DNA of 38,934 nt from positions 254,982 through 293,915 of the forward strand of contig JAQIFP010000019.1 in NCBI GenBank assembly GCA_030141585.1. Reading direction: 5' to 3'. Shown piece after piece: positions 1 to 12,908 of this stretch; within the stretch, counting starts at the first letter, position 1; every line of letters begins with the position of its first letter. Made by a program: the position numbers and the translations under genes. Origin of the DNA: Ophryocystis elektroscirrha (Eukaryota > Apicomplexa > Conoidasida > Neogregarinorida > Ophryocystidae). The notes below the pieces were generated by a model, which saw only the letters and a list, made by a program, of their open reading frames with translations, ran no database searches and had not been told where the DNA came from.

Positions 1-380
1 ATACATATATATACATATATATATATTGATATATATATTTATCGATACATATAAACCCATATATATACACATATATATACATATATATACATATATATAC
101 ATACAAATATATACATATATATACATACATATATATACATATATAGACATACAAATATATACATATATGTACATATATATACATATATTCCCATGTATAT
201 ACATATATATACATATATGTACATATATATACATATATTCCCATGTATATACATATATATACATATATACCCATATATATACATATATATACATATATAC
301 ACATATAAATATACATATTTTATACACTTATATATATATATTATATGAAAATGGTTATATAAGCAACCTTAGTATATATA
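1..380. repeat. AT microsatellite (TATACA/TATA type), probably intronic
   Basis: Almost pure alternation of TATATA and CATATA units, with slightly larger repeats such as a CATATATTCCCATGTATATA phrase seen twice (about 185-200 and 235-250). The open reading frames on both strands are only Tyr/Ile/His/Met strings and are not credible proteins. Because the next gene on the minus strand (413-958) ends in a strong splice donor pointing into this tract, I read the tract as intron sequence of that gene that runs off the window. Confidence 0.8.
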
Positions 381-412
381 CTTTATACTAAGAGGAAAAA
401 ACCATTACTTAC

Positions 413-958
413 GGCGTCGTGAATATTTTTGCCAAGGTAGAGATTCAAGTATTGGCATTGATGATGGGCGTTGTTGTCACAAGGGAGCGGGGGAATATCA
501 AAATTATAAAATAAAGGTTTTTTGGGGAGAGACAGTTGCTTGTTACGAGTAATTCGCTTAGAAATAGTTTTTTTAATGATACTAGAATAAGGCTTTAAAG
601 ACATTTTATAATAATCAAGCGATTTATGATAAGAGGACGGGAAGCGTAAAGATGAAGTCGCAGGTAAAATGGAGGGCGTGTTTGATTTTATTGTATATTT
701 TAAACGGGTTTGGTAAAAGAAATCACAAATCTTTTTTTGAATGTATTGCTGATTATTATTTTCATCAGGAATTGAATAATCATCTTCCGCAGGAGACTGT
801 AAAGTGGGCGATATACTCAAAACTGTCGAATTTGAGACTTTCGAAAACTCAGAACTAGGGGATAATTTACAAGAATTGTTACAAGTACGCTTATTGTGTG
901 TATACATATTATGGTATGCATACTTTAAGGTTATATCGGACTTCACCATAGTACACAT
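413..958 (-). CDS. Partial gene, 5' exon, Ser/Lys-rich protein of unknown function
   Basis: Open frame of 182 codons from an ATG at 958, ending at 413 exactly before GTAAGT, the strongest donor in this part of the window, in phase 0. The stop 24 bases further on is therefore probably intronic, and the gene continues beyond the left edge. The protein is rich in Ser, Lys, Asn and Tyr and shows no motif I recognise. A short basic stretch (SIIKKTISKRITRNKQ) lies in its second half, and no signal peptide or membrane segment is visible. Base composition is clearly less AT-biased than the flanks, which supports coding. Start choice is uncertain, since an upstream exon could exist between 959 and about 1500. 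Confidence 0.5.
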
Positions 959-2145
959 TTATACAAAATGCTTTAAAATCTACTTAAATGGAGGGATAAA
1001 GTAATCAATACAAAGGAAATCAAGTCTTATACAATATTTGTATTTATGTGTCTTCAAAAAATCAAATTAAGTCCTTAGTATGTTATAATAATTGACTAGA
1101 TATTATTTATATGTAAATTTTTAGTAATTGGTAAGACTTTTTTGACAAATCAAGACATTAGTATTTAATAATTTGAATTATATAATGCTCGAACCACTAT
1201 ATAAAATCAAATTATATCTTTTTTTTTGAGTTTTACGAAAAAAGTTTCGTGAGGGGAGTACAACTAGTTTATATAATATTACAAAAATATCTCAAATACA
1301 AATTTGGTAAAATTCCAACCACATGAATTATCAAACCCTTCGTTTTATATACAACAAAAAAATATATTTACACGAATATCTCTTCCATTTTAAGAAAAAG
1401 TTATATCGTCAGGTACCTAGAGTATCACCTTCCCAAAAAAAATGCTTTAAATTATATTTATACTCAAATTTAGAATATAATACAGAAAAACAAAGCCTTA
1501 TACAATAAAATTTGTGTCTTATTTACACAACTTAAGTGTTAGTGTTTACTGTTCTCTAAAAAAATCATAAAAAAATTAATTTTATCAATATTTTTTAGAA
1601 TTATGTAAGAAAATTTGTTTAAATATTGAGTTTATGAAGATATTTCTATGATTTAAATATTTTTTTTTTAATTTATTTAACTTTTTTAGACATCTGTAAC
1701 GTCTCATTTAATAATCTAACGTTATATTAGATTTACTTAAATATCTGCATATATCATTTATTCAAATATTTCGTTTTTTTATATATTTAAAAAGTGTTTT
1801 ATAAAATAATGTTTATTATTTTTAATATGTTGTACAATGTAACACGTTTTTTTTCTTCTCTTTTATTCGTTTTCGGCGCAAAAAGCGGTCTCATAATGGA
1901 GCGCATTTTTATATAGCATTAATAAACCTTTAAATCTTTTACAAAAATAGATTATATATCATATAATTTTTAATTGTATAGTTAAGTACACTATCTATAC
2001 AAGTATCTTTACACCTTTCAGCCATTGAGTATGAGGTAATATATATAAACACAGATTTAGCACATAAATAAACTGTGTTCATATATATCAACTGATACGA
2101 TTGAATTATAGCTAATAAAAGAAACTGTAAGAGATCAATTTAAAG
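959..2145. other. Intergenic spacer, no gene seen
   Basis: About 1.2 kb, mostly T- and A-rich. The only sizeable open frame (1323-1508, 61 codons) has the composition of random AT sequence. Two local oddities stand out: a small perfect hairpin (ACGAAA-AAAG-TTTCGT, near 1236-1252) and a GC-rich island at 1868-1910, treated as a finding. The phrases around 970-1050 and 1440-1520 share short words (TGCTTTAAA, CTTATACAATA, TGTGTCTT) and may be a decayed duplication. Confidence 0.6.
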
Positions 2146-3405
2146 TCAATAACTAATATTTGATTCAAAGAAATTGCTTGAATCATCGCTTAAAGGAATA
2201 ACAACAATGCCATTTTTGGCAGTTTTATGGTTTTTCCACCTTAGTAAAAAGTGATATATGTAAAAATTTACCTTCCAAGTCTGTGTTCCTTGCTCACGGC
2301 AGCTACAATATGCTTTCCCTGTCCAGCAACTGACATGCTTGTTATTATGCCTTCCTAAATTTGATAAATATTATACAAAGTATCGACTAAGTAAAATATA
2401 TTTAATAATCAACAATGCTAACTCTTAATGTTTCAGTTTGTACAAGCTTATATTAACACTAAGTTAATCTTACAACTGGAATCTTTATGTTTGGAAGTTC
2501 TTCGAATAGTGTTTTGGGTTTTTTATGAGAATTGTCATAAAATATCTTCCAACTGCGAATAAATCCATCGTCACTACCAGTTAAAAACACGTCGCTATAA
2601 CGAAAACCTCCCTAATTATTGAAGTTTGATCATTTCAGAAATTACTATAGAAGTCACCCAAGTTTCTCCATGAACATCCTTTTGTCTGTGAGACCACTGC
2701 CGGCTACCCAGCTTCCATAAAGTCAATAATCTAAAAAAAAATCCCAATTATATACAAAAACATATATATGTAACTGTCTATCCATCAGTTACACTATATT
2801 ATAAAGCTTGATATTTAAATAGTATCTCGTATAATTTATATATTCCGTATTATCGTAAATGAATTGTTTACCCTTCTTGAGAACCACTAAGAACTGTGCT
2901 GGGATTAAGCTGGAAAACACTGTCAACTGAGCTACTTTTATTTTCAAATAAAAGATGTGTTTTAGAGCTCAACTTCCAAAAACGTACAGTTCCATCATCT
3001 CCCCCTATAAAAAATAAGAAACTTGATTAAATTATACCTGATAGAGGATTATCACTTGTCAAAATATCTAGACAGTTTGGCTGAGCAGTATGGCCATAAT
3101 AAACATCTTGACACTTTCTCATGACCAAGTCCCAATGCCGCAGAGATTTATCTAAAAATACTATTATATGTGCTTATTACCTTTTCCTGTGGAATATAGG
3201 TTGATAGACTCTGAACTAGGATCCAAACAAACACCCTTAAGTAACAATAATGTATCAATCATATTAATTTGCACAGACTAACAAAACTGTGACATAGATA
3301 TATTTTAATACATGAATTCTCAAATAATCTGATTACTATATTATATATATAATGATGGTTATATGTATATATTATAGACATATATACTATATAAATGTAT
3401 ATCCT

Positions 3406-3441
<36 letters not shown>

Positions 3442-4394
3442 TAATATATATATAAGATTTTTGGAATAAGTTTTGTAATAAAAACTTTAAATACACTGAG
3501 GCATTATATTATAATTGATAAATATAATAAATTACTGTGATAGCGTTTGTGTGTCCTAATAGAGTAGCTATAGGTTTGGTCATGCTGTCACGGACATCCC
3601 AAATGAGTATAGTTTTATCTTCACCGGCGGAATATAACGTATTGCCGTCAGATGTAACGCTTAATGTCAAACATTTTTTGTAATGGCCTCCACATTTAAT
3701 GTTGTTGTGACCTCCACTGAATTGATTCTTATTACTGCTCTCTAAATCCCCTATAATCAAGAAATTAAATTCAATTAAGTTATAATTAAGTAAAACTGTC
3801 AGAAAGTACATATACTGCAATATTGAAGTAACTATTCAAGGGTATTATGATATAACAAAGTCTAATCTCAAAGACTAATCATTATTGCATAATAAACTAT
3901 AGAGAATGGTAATATATTACATTAAAATTAAGACACTCTCTAAAAATGTGTCCATCAGGTATTTTATACATACACTGAATTATTCGACAATCTTTAGATG
4001 CGGTATAAGCAATATTTGGATTTTTTTCGGGTAAAACAACACAAGTAACACCGTTTTTATGCCCTTTGTAAAATACTGGTTCTTTATAAGAAATCTAAAA
4101 TTATATTTATACGAATTGCTATAATACCTGATCCGCTATTTTATACAATATTTTCTTTTCAGATTTCGCTGCACTCTGTTCAAGAGTCTCTGCAACTTCT
4201 TCCTCTGTCTTAGTTCCATATCCTATACTCTCTAGATAACGTTTAGCGGCTGAAATGCGTTGCTGTTCTAAATCCTCAACATCATTAATGTCTTCAATTG
4301 GTTTCGCGTCTGGTATCACATCTTCAAAATCGGATTCAATTTCTTCATCTTCATAAAGACGTCTTTTTTTTGTTAATCGGGGTTTTGGAGGCAT
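2146..4394 (-). CDS. RRP9: RRP9 / U3-55K, WD40 protein of the U3 snoRNP
   Basis: Binds the box B/C motif of U3 snoRNA in the nucleolar small-subunit processome, for 18S pre-rRNA cleavage (family knowledge). Ten exons fit in phase: 4394-4128, 4094-3974, 3750-3536, 3235-3181, 3151-3038, 3004-2872, 2730-2646, 2611-2474, 2354-2272, 2239-2146, giving about 434 aa (human about 475). The first 60 residues hold the family's acidic/basic leader and the helix AAKRYLESIGYG. WD repeats follow, with endings such as CRIIQW, KTILIWDV, KSLRHWDL, GTVRFWKL and LLTLWKL. The C-terminus reads KEHRLGRW then NGIVVIPL, matching the diagnostic EHRLGRW...IIPL end of RRP9. Introns 1, 4, 5, 7 and 9 are 29-34 nt; intron 3 is 300 nt and full of TA repeat. 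The ATG at 4394 is the only start ahead of the conserved leader. Confidence 0.93.
3340..3470. repeat. TA microsatellite in RRP9 intron 3
   Basis: Long (TA)n tract with TATATAAATG interruptions, lying wholly inside the 300-nt intron between RRP9 exons 3 and 4. It accounts for the intron's length compared with the 29-34-nt introns in the same gene. Confidence 0.75.
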
Positions 4395-4837
4395 TTCATA
4401 GAAGGCAGTCGCTGTACCAGGAGTTTTTTGATCGAACTAAAAAAATACATATGTTCTTTTTTAATAGCAACAAATTCTGATTGAATTTAACCTGAATATA
4501 AACTTTTTATGAAGTTTAGTGGAAGAACAACATATATATTTCATTTACTTTAAAGTTTTATGTTTTTACTAAATTTAGATGACTCGAAATATATACATCG
4601 AATATACAAAAAAAATAAATATAGTTGTATATAATATTAAAAACCAAATAATTTAACTAAAAAATAGAATATAATCAAAAACCTTGAGATGGTTGTATGA
4701 AACAGCTTTGAGACTGTCTATAAAATCTAATAACCATGAATACTACATTTTTCAATATTTTACTGGAAACACAGCTCATTCCTTACAATTAACGTAAATA
4801 TACACCTAATTCTAAAATATCAGCCATTTTCCTTAAA
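4395..4837. promoter_or_regulatory. Divergent promoter region shared by RRP9 and XPO1
   Basis: 443 bp separate the two start codons. The region is A/T-rich without a long simple repeat, unlike most non-coding DNA here. No TATA box or named element can be assigned with confidence, because AT-rich words are everywhere. An open frame at 4298-4480 on the plus strand is the shadow of RRP9 exon 1. Transcription of both genes must start inside or close to this interval, so a bidirectional promoter is the simplest reading. Confidence 0.5.
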
Positions 4838-5605
4838 ATGGCTACTGTAAATGATAGTCTAGATACAACTGCTGTATTTGATGAAAATAAAGTGAAACTG
4901 CTGGAGCAACTAGTTTCAGCCATGCTTACAGGCACACCACAAGAGGTATATATTAATACATATATATAATAGTGTATACGCATATTTTTGCACATATTAT
5001 TATTTTTTACGAAATAGCGGGAGTTCGCTCATGATCAATTAAACAGACTAAAAGCCGATAATGAGGCGTGGAGAATAGTGGGACAAATTTTAGTATATTC
5101 GGGAGATACTAATACCCGTTTTTTTGCATTGTCCATATTAGAAGAGTGTATTAACCAAAAATGGAATATATTGCCTGATATACAAAGAACGAATATAAAA
5201 CAAGTAGTTTGTAAATTAAATAATTTATTCTTTCTGTTTAGTATATAACAGATTTAGCCATCAAATCGTCTGTTGATTCAAGTGTTTCGAATTCAAAATA
5301 TTTTATAACTAAAGTCAACAGTGTCTTTATACAAGTCGGTTATTAATTAAGTTTATTGTGATAGAATAATATAAACATAAATAATTATATATTAGTAATA
5401 TTAAATATATTGGTAAATATATATATATACAATTTTATTTCTTTATTAAAATAAATTATATTATTATTTACATGGTAATATCTCTGAAAACAATATATAA
5501 ATTAATCTGTATAATTAATTACGTATAATTAATTAAAATATATAATATCAATATAATTGCAAAATATATGCATATATCGTATCAGAACCTGCTTAGTTTA
5601 GCATC

Positions 5606-5649
<44 letters not shown>

Positions 5650-6898
5650 ATAATATATTATATATTATACCGTTATATTATTATATATTATTATTTATTA
5701 TTATATATTATTATAAATATATTACTATTACTATTATTATATATATATATATATATATATAATAAATATAGTGATTTACGGTATTTATAAATCACTATAC
5801 TTATATGCACCTCAAAACTTACAAATTATTTAATTTAATAAAATATACTGCTATCTTTTATTTTTTTTTTCTTGGTATCTGTTTTATGTCCTATTTATTT
5901 GAAAATGAATTGTTTAGGTGGTAAAAAAAGAATGGCCTCAAAACTGGCCCACATTTATTCCTGACTTATGCACGGCCGCAAAGTCAAACATTGCTTTTTT
6001 TGAGAATAGCTTGAAAATATTAAGTTTGTTATCGGAGGAAGTATTTGACTTTGGCCAATCTAATTTGACAACCACCAAAGCATACGAGTTAAGATGCTCT
6101 CTTAACAGTCAACTTCAGCAAGTTCTTGATCTGTGCATGTTTTCCATGCAAAATTATCCTCAAAATATTCCACTTATGGTTGCCACTTTCCAATGTCTCA
6201 CTAACTACCTAAAATGGATTCCCTGTGACTACATATTTGAAACTGGACTCATAGACAGTCTTATGATGTATTTTTGGGATCCAGCGGTTTATAGAATACA
6301 CGTCGTTAGGTAACCTACTTAATATTTCAATTATTTTCTCAGAATACTTATCGAAATTGCTTCTTTACAAGAAGTACCACCCCGTTTTCATAGAAAATTA
6401 GGAATGTTTCTATGGGTACCCATCACAAATAAAATAAGTGCCCTCAGTGACTCCTCCCTCCAGTATAACATCAACAAACCCGCACAATCCAAGTAATAAT
6501 AACTTTCCTTATTTGTAACTATAAAATATCTTATTGCAATCTTACAAATTATAAAATATCTATATATATTTTTAATAATTTAACTATAAATAATCAATAA
6601 CATTTATAACATATATATATAAACATATATATTTAATTAGTATAGCTATATATCATATATATAAATATATATAATATATATATATCTATATATATCTAAA
6701 TTCTCGTATATACGTATATATATGTATCAGGTATATGTAAATATATACATACATATATATATATCTAGATATATCTAAATTCTCGTATATACGTATATAT
6801 ATGTATCAGGTATATGTAAATATATACATACATATATATATGTCTAGATATATCTAAATTCTCGTATATACGTATATATATGTATCAGGTATATGTAA

Positions 6899-6934
<36 letters not shown>

Positions 6935-7980
6935 CTAGATATATCTAAATTCTCGTATATACGTATATATATGTATCAGGTATATGTAAATATATACATA
7001 CATATATATATATCTAGATATATCTAAATTCTCGTATATACGTATATATATGTATCAGCTATATGTAAATATATACATATATATATATGTTGAGTAATAT
7101 TGAGCTACTTATTTCACTTAAAAATTTATTCGATATATTATAGTACAATATCTGCTTATAATCATTGATTTAGCTTATTTTGGGAACATTTTTACCTTCC
7201 TATGTCAATATTTTTAACTAATATGTTGCGTAATTTTCGGACAACTGTTTGCGAAGTATATCCAGACTCAGTTAAAGGTGTTGAATTAACTGTTCAAGTT
7301 CTCACGTTTTTGGTATGTTATACTTGAAATTTAAAGCTCACCACAACAGAACAAAATGACTGATACAATAACTCACGAAGAGACCTTCAAAATATGCCTA
7401 GATTACTGGAATCATTTTGCAGAAGTAATAATATATTATTAATAATATTAAAAATAAGACATATTGTATATCGTGTATTTGTCATGCGTGCCCCACATAA
7501 TAATACTTATTAATTATAAAAAGAGAATATGTAATAAATAATACATATATATATATATATAAATATATAAATATGTGTATATAGATATATCTCTAAAAGT
7601 AATGTATATACACGCTGGTAACACTCATGACTTTACATAGCTATACAATATGTCTTATTGCTCAAATCATCTCATAGCATCTTACATAAATATTAGGTTC
7701 TATACAAAAAAGTCTTTGAAAATTATAAAAAATCTCATAATTTAGATTCTATGTCAAACATACCTATAGAACAATTAGTGATTGAAAATCCAGAAAATTA
7801 TTCTGAGGAATTACGCGTATACCAGCCTATTTTAATATCAACTGCTAAATCCCTTATATCACGCATGGCCAGACCACAAGAAGTCTGTATTCGCTATGAT
7901 GAAGAAACAGGCACTGTTGATAGAGATTACGAAGTTGATACTGGTATTTAGATAATTAACTTGTTAAATAACATATATAT

Positions 7981-8019
<39 letters not shown>

Positions 8020-8052
8020 TTATTGATATAGTGATATATAACTGAAAAATCA

Positions 8053-8101
<49 letters not shown>

Positions 8102-8644
8102 ATTAGTTTTAAATTAATTATCACTAACTAATGTCTTTAAGCGTATATTTTTATTATATATAATATAGTTTGTCCCTATTAGCTTATAGTGAATTGGTTA
8201 TATTAATTATAATTGATTTTATCTATTTTAATAATTGTATCTTTATTCTACATATATAATTTTATTGATATATAAGTGAAAGGTATTTATTACAAATAAT
8301 AAATAATCATAACATAAAACAACTACATCTGAGTATATATGTAGAGTTGTTTTAAATAACAATATACTTTTTTTATTCCTACTGTTTATATTTAATTTAT
8401 CATTGTATTTGATTGACTAGATGAAGTAGCGCTTTACAATATAATGCGCGAGACCCTTATATACATTACCAATCTGGGAAATCAACAAATGCAAAATGTC
8501 ATGATAGACGTATTAAATAAAGTTTCTGAAAAGGCTAAAAACCTTGGATCTATCGACTGGAATCCAGCTGTATTATGCCGCTTATGCTGGGCAATAGGTA
8601 TATAATAAAATTCATTTATTATTATTATATTTAATTACTATAAA

Positions 8645-8675
<31 letters not shown>

Positions 8676-9406
8676 AATATATTATTATATATTATTATTA
8701 TATATTATTATTATATATTATTATTATTATATATTATTATTATTATATATTATTATTATATATTATTATTATATATTATTATATATTATTATTATTATAT
8801 ATTATTATTATTATATATTATTATTATTATCATATATATTTATTATATATTATTATTTAGTATTATTTATTATTATCATATATTGATATTATATATTATA
8901 TATTATATTATATATTATTGTTATTATGTATTATTATTATTATTATTGTTTATATTGCATTTATCAGGGTCTATAAGTGGGTCATTTTCTGTAGAAAGAG
9001 AGAGTTCTTTTTTAATATTTGTGATACAAAGATTATTTTGGTTATGTGAGCATAAGCGTGGTGTAAAGAATAAAGCTGTAATATTTCGGGTTATATATTA
9101 TAACGTCTTAGGTCATTGCTTCAGTGATCATGTATATATTTGGGCAGTACCCACGTTTCCTAAATAAATATGTCAAATTTCTTGCTACTGTATTAAGTAA
9201 ATTATTTGAATTTATGGAGGAGGACTTTGAGGGTGTTCAAGTATGTATAATTATACTTGTTGCTATGCCCGTTAATTTGTATAACAAACAACTTCACTTT
9301 CTTCAATGATAATTTCTTTTTGTAGGAAATGGCTTGCGAAACTTTCTTAAAAATAGCTACTAAATGCTCAAAATCTATAGCTACTTCCATATTAGGTAAA
9401 AAAACT

Positions 9407-9449
<43 letters not shown>

Positions 9450-12400
9450 ATAAATGTTTTAATTAATTAGTAATAGTATTAATAAAAGTAATTATTAATA
9501 ATAATTAATTATAAATTATAATATTATTAATAATAATTAAATTATTAATTATAATATTATTAATATTAATTTGTTATTAATTATAATACTATCAATAATA
9601 ATTTGTTATTTATAATAGTAATTATCAATATTAATTAAATTATTAATTATAATATTATTAATATTAATTTATTATAAATTATAATACTATCAATAATAAT
9701 TTGTTATTTATAATAGTAATTATCAATAATAATTAAATTATTAATTAAAATATTATTAATAATAATTAAATTTTAAATTATAATATTAATAATATTAATT
9801 TATTATTAATTATAATATTATCAATAATAATTTGTTATTTATAATAGTAATTATCAATAATAATTAAATTACTAATTAAAATATTATTAATAATAATTTG
9901 TTATTAATACTAATATTATTAATATTAATTAACTACTAATAATACCAATAATAATAAGACTACTACTAGTATTATTATTATTAGCTTAACTATCTTTCCA
10001 GTAATGTAAGTGCTTATAAGTAATGTAGTTTAATGCTTGTATATGAAAAATTATATATAAGACTGTTTAAAAAGTAACCTTTCATAGTTCAGCGTTAAAT
10101 ATTGCTTATAATTACATATACATGTCTGTGGTGAATCTCTACTATAACAATAATATTATTAATTTTTTACTTTGTACGTTTAAATACTGCATACATATTA
10201 TATATTTTATATATATTTTATATATATTTTATATATATTATATATATATTTTATATATATTATATATATATTTTATATATATGTATATATTTTATATATA
10301 TATTCACATATATATATTAAATATAACTGTTTACCCGTTATATAATATTTAAAGAAAAAGAGTGTGTTTATATAATTAATTTTTTCTACATATAAAAAAA
10401 AAGAAAGATTTTGAATTAATTCATTAGCTTTATATATGTGAACTTGATGATATAATTACATATGTGTTGTGTAAAACAACTCGAAACGTTTAAATCTTGA
10501 TAATAATGAATATATGGTTCTTGATGGTATTAGGTTGTGTTATTTAGCGATTAATCTTTACAAATGTAAATATTTATTATATGATTTTGTAGAGCACGGA
10601 AAACCTTTAATTGAACAAATAATACCGCAAATTCCCCATTTATATCAGTATTTGAAAATCCCGTCTAAACAAACAATACTGTATGTCGGACTGGGGTATA
10701 TAATTGCAGCTGTAGAAGGTAGATATAAACAAAGTTAATATCCTTTATACAGAGAGACAAAAACAAGAAATGTATATTCATGAAATTTGTGCCCCTTTCT
10801 ATACTCAATGGTCTCAAATTATGATTGATAAGATGGCTCCAGTTTCCCAAGGTTACATAACCGAGTTTTGCAGTGCTGATGTTGCTCGAAAAATCGTTGA
10901 GATTTTGCGTGTATACGACCGTTTAGCCAAGTAATCCATTTATATATTGAACAGTATAAACATAATAATACGTATAAGAAAAATAAAAATATTAAACTTA
11001 GATGTATTACTAAGTTAAACACTAAATTGTTTATATAATACCAAATACAAAAATACACAAAATAATACATATAATAATATATAATATTACATACAGTGCT
11101 GTATAGATAAGTACATATTAAATGGTAAGCTAAATTATATATGTACTCACTAATACAACAATATATGAAAAAATATATAAAAGTATATGTAAGATAATAT
11201 GTATATGTATAAAGAAGAGTATAAATTGTTGGTTTCCGGTAGCTCTCCATTATTATATAAATATTATATAAATATTATATAAATATCATATGAAGCATGC
11301 ACTATACAATATGCAATGTTATATGCAAACTCAAATATGCAAATATATTAAAAAAATTTTTAAAAATATTATCTTATACACTAATTGCAACATATAAATG
11401 TAAATATATTTAATTAATTTGTATCAAGAACATTTATACAATTTTTACAATATAAAATTATATATATATATATAAAGTTAATCATTAAGCATATATATCA
11501 TTTAAATAAGCAAAGTCTTACATATTATATATCTATAATATATAATATTATATATAATATGTATATAATATATATATACATATTATATATGTATATATGT
11601 AAAAATATATATGTATTGAAGGTATTATATGTAATATATGTATTATATCTATTATATGTACTATATGTAATATATGTATTATAAGTATTATTTTTATTAT
11701 AGGTATTATATGAATTATAAGTATAATATGTATTATATGTACTATACTTATTATATGTATTATAATTATTATATGTATTATAATAAATATATGTATTATA
11801 TGTGCTATATGTATTGTATTTATTATTTGTATAATATGTATTATATGTATATATATGTATATGATTATTCATAGATGATAAATGTATTTTTGAAATGGTT
11901 AATATTTGTTACAGTGGTGTAGGAGCAGCTTTTACCCAGCAATTTATGGCAATATATATGGAATTAATACAGTGTTATAAAATATTTTCTTCATTTATAA
12001 CACAAAAAGTGACAAATGAAGGTTTCGGAATAATATCTCATTTAAATATAAAAACTTTTCGTCAAGTGAAGCGTGCTTCCCTACTGCTAATAAGATCTTA
12101 TATTACTTCTTCAACATCCTCTGCAAGCGCTGAATTATCAACCATCAAAGCTGAGATAGTTCAATATATTATTCCAGCTTTCTTGGACTCTATCCTTGAA
12201 GATTATCAGTAAGATAATTAATTAAGATAATTAAATTAATTAATAAAAAATTAATTAATTGAAATAAAACCCTATTATTTACTTACATTTTGTAAAAAAG
12301 AATATAAATTATAAATAAAATTAATAAATTGTGAGATTCCTATATAATCCTTACATCGTCTATTTAGCAAAAAGCTACAAATTGATATTCAAAATAAAAG

Positions 12401-12876
12401 TTATTAATTAAGTGCAATTACAGTGCTTATATTATTCAAAATTAGCTTGTGCTGTATATATATTACTCAAATATAATAAAAAATACAAATATTTAATTAC
12501 ATTTTGTAGATCAAACTTTCCTCAATTACGTGAATACGAAGTTTTGAAGCTGTTCACTTCCCTTGTAATCATCCTTAATAAAGAATTTGCAGCGGTATTT
12601 TTAAACGAATTCACACATAAAATAGGAACTACCCAAAGTCTTTAGTGCTATGTTCGATTGCACTCTCGATATGATCAAAACTGATTTTCACAGCTATCCT
12701 GACCATCGTATACACTTTTATGAATTCTTAGAAGTAATACATAATCAAACTCCTTTATCATAATAATTTAGATACGTATATTTATATAATATTTGTACAT
12801 ATATATATAAAAGTATTATATAAATATATATTAGTCTATATTTATACATATGTATATTATACATATGTATATTACG

Positions 12877-12908
<32 letters not shown>

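Noticed and set aside
26..391. 121-codon open frame of Tyr/Ile/His, and the minus-strand mirror at 39-302
   Set aside because: Both are translations of a TATACA microsatellite, with no complexity and no start context.
1323..1508. 61-codon open frame in the left spacer
   Set aside because: Composition is that of random AT sequence; no splice partner, motif or recognisable similarity.
5568..5762. Tyr/Ile open frame
   Set aside because: Lies in XPO1 intron 3 and is repeat-encoded.
6696..7088. Regularly spaced repeats resembling a CRISPR array
   Set aside because: The whole unit including the would-be spacers is repeated, the context is a eukaryotic intron, and no cas gene is present.
11525..11874. 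Asn/Tyr/Thr-rich frames on both strands
   Set aside because: Artefacts of the TATTATATGTA repeat in XPO1 intron 14.
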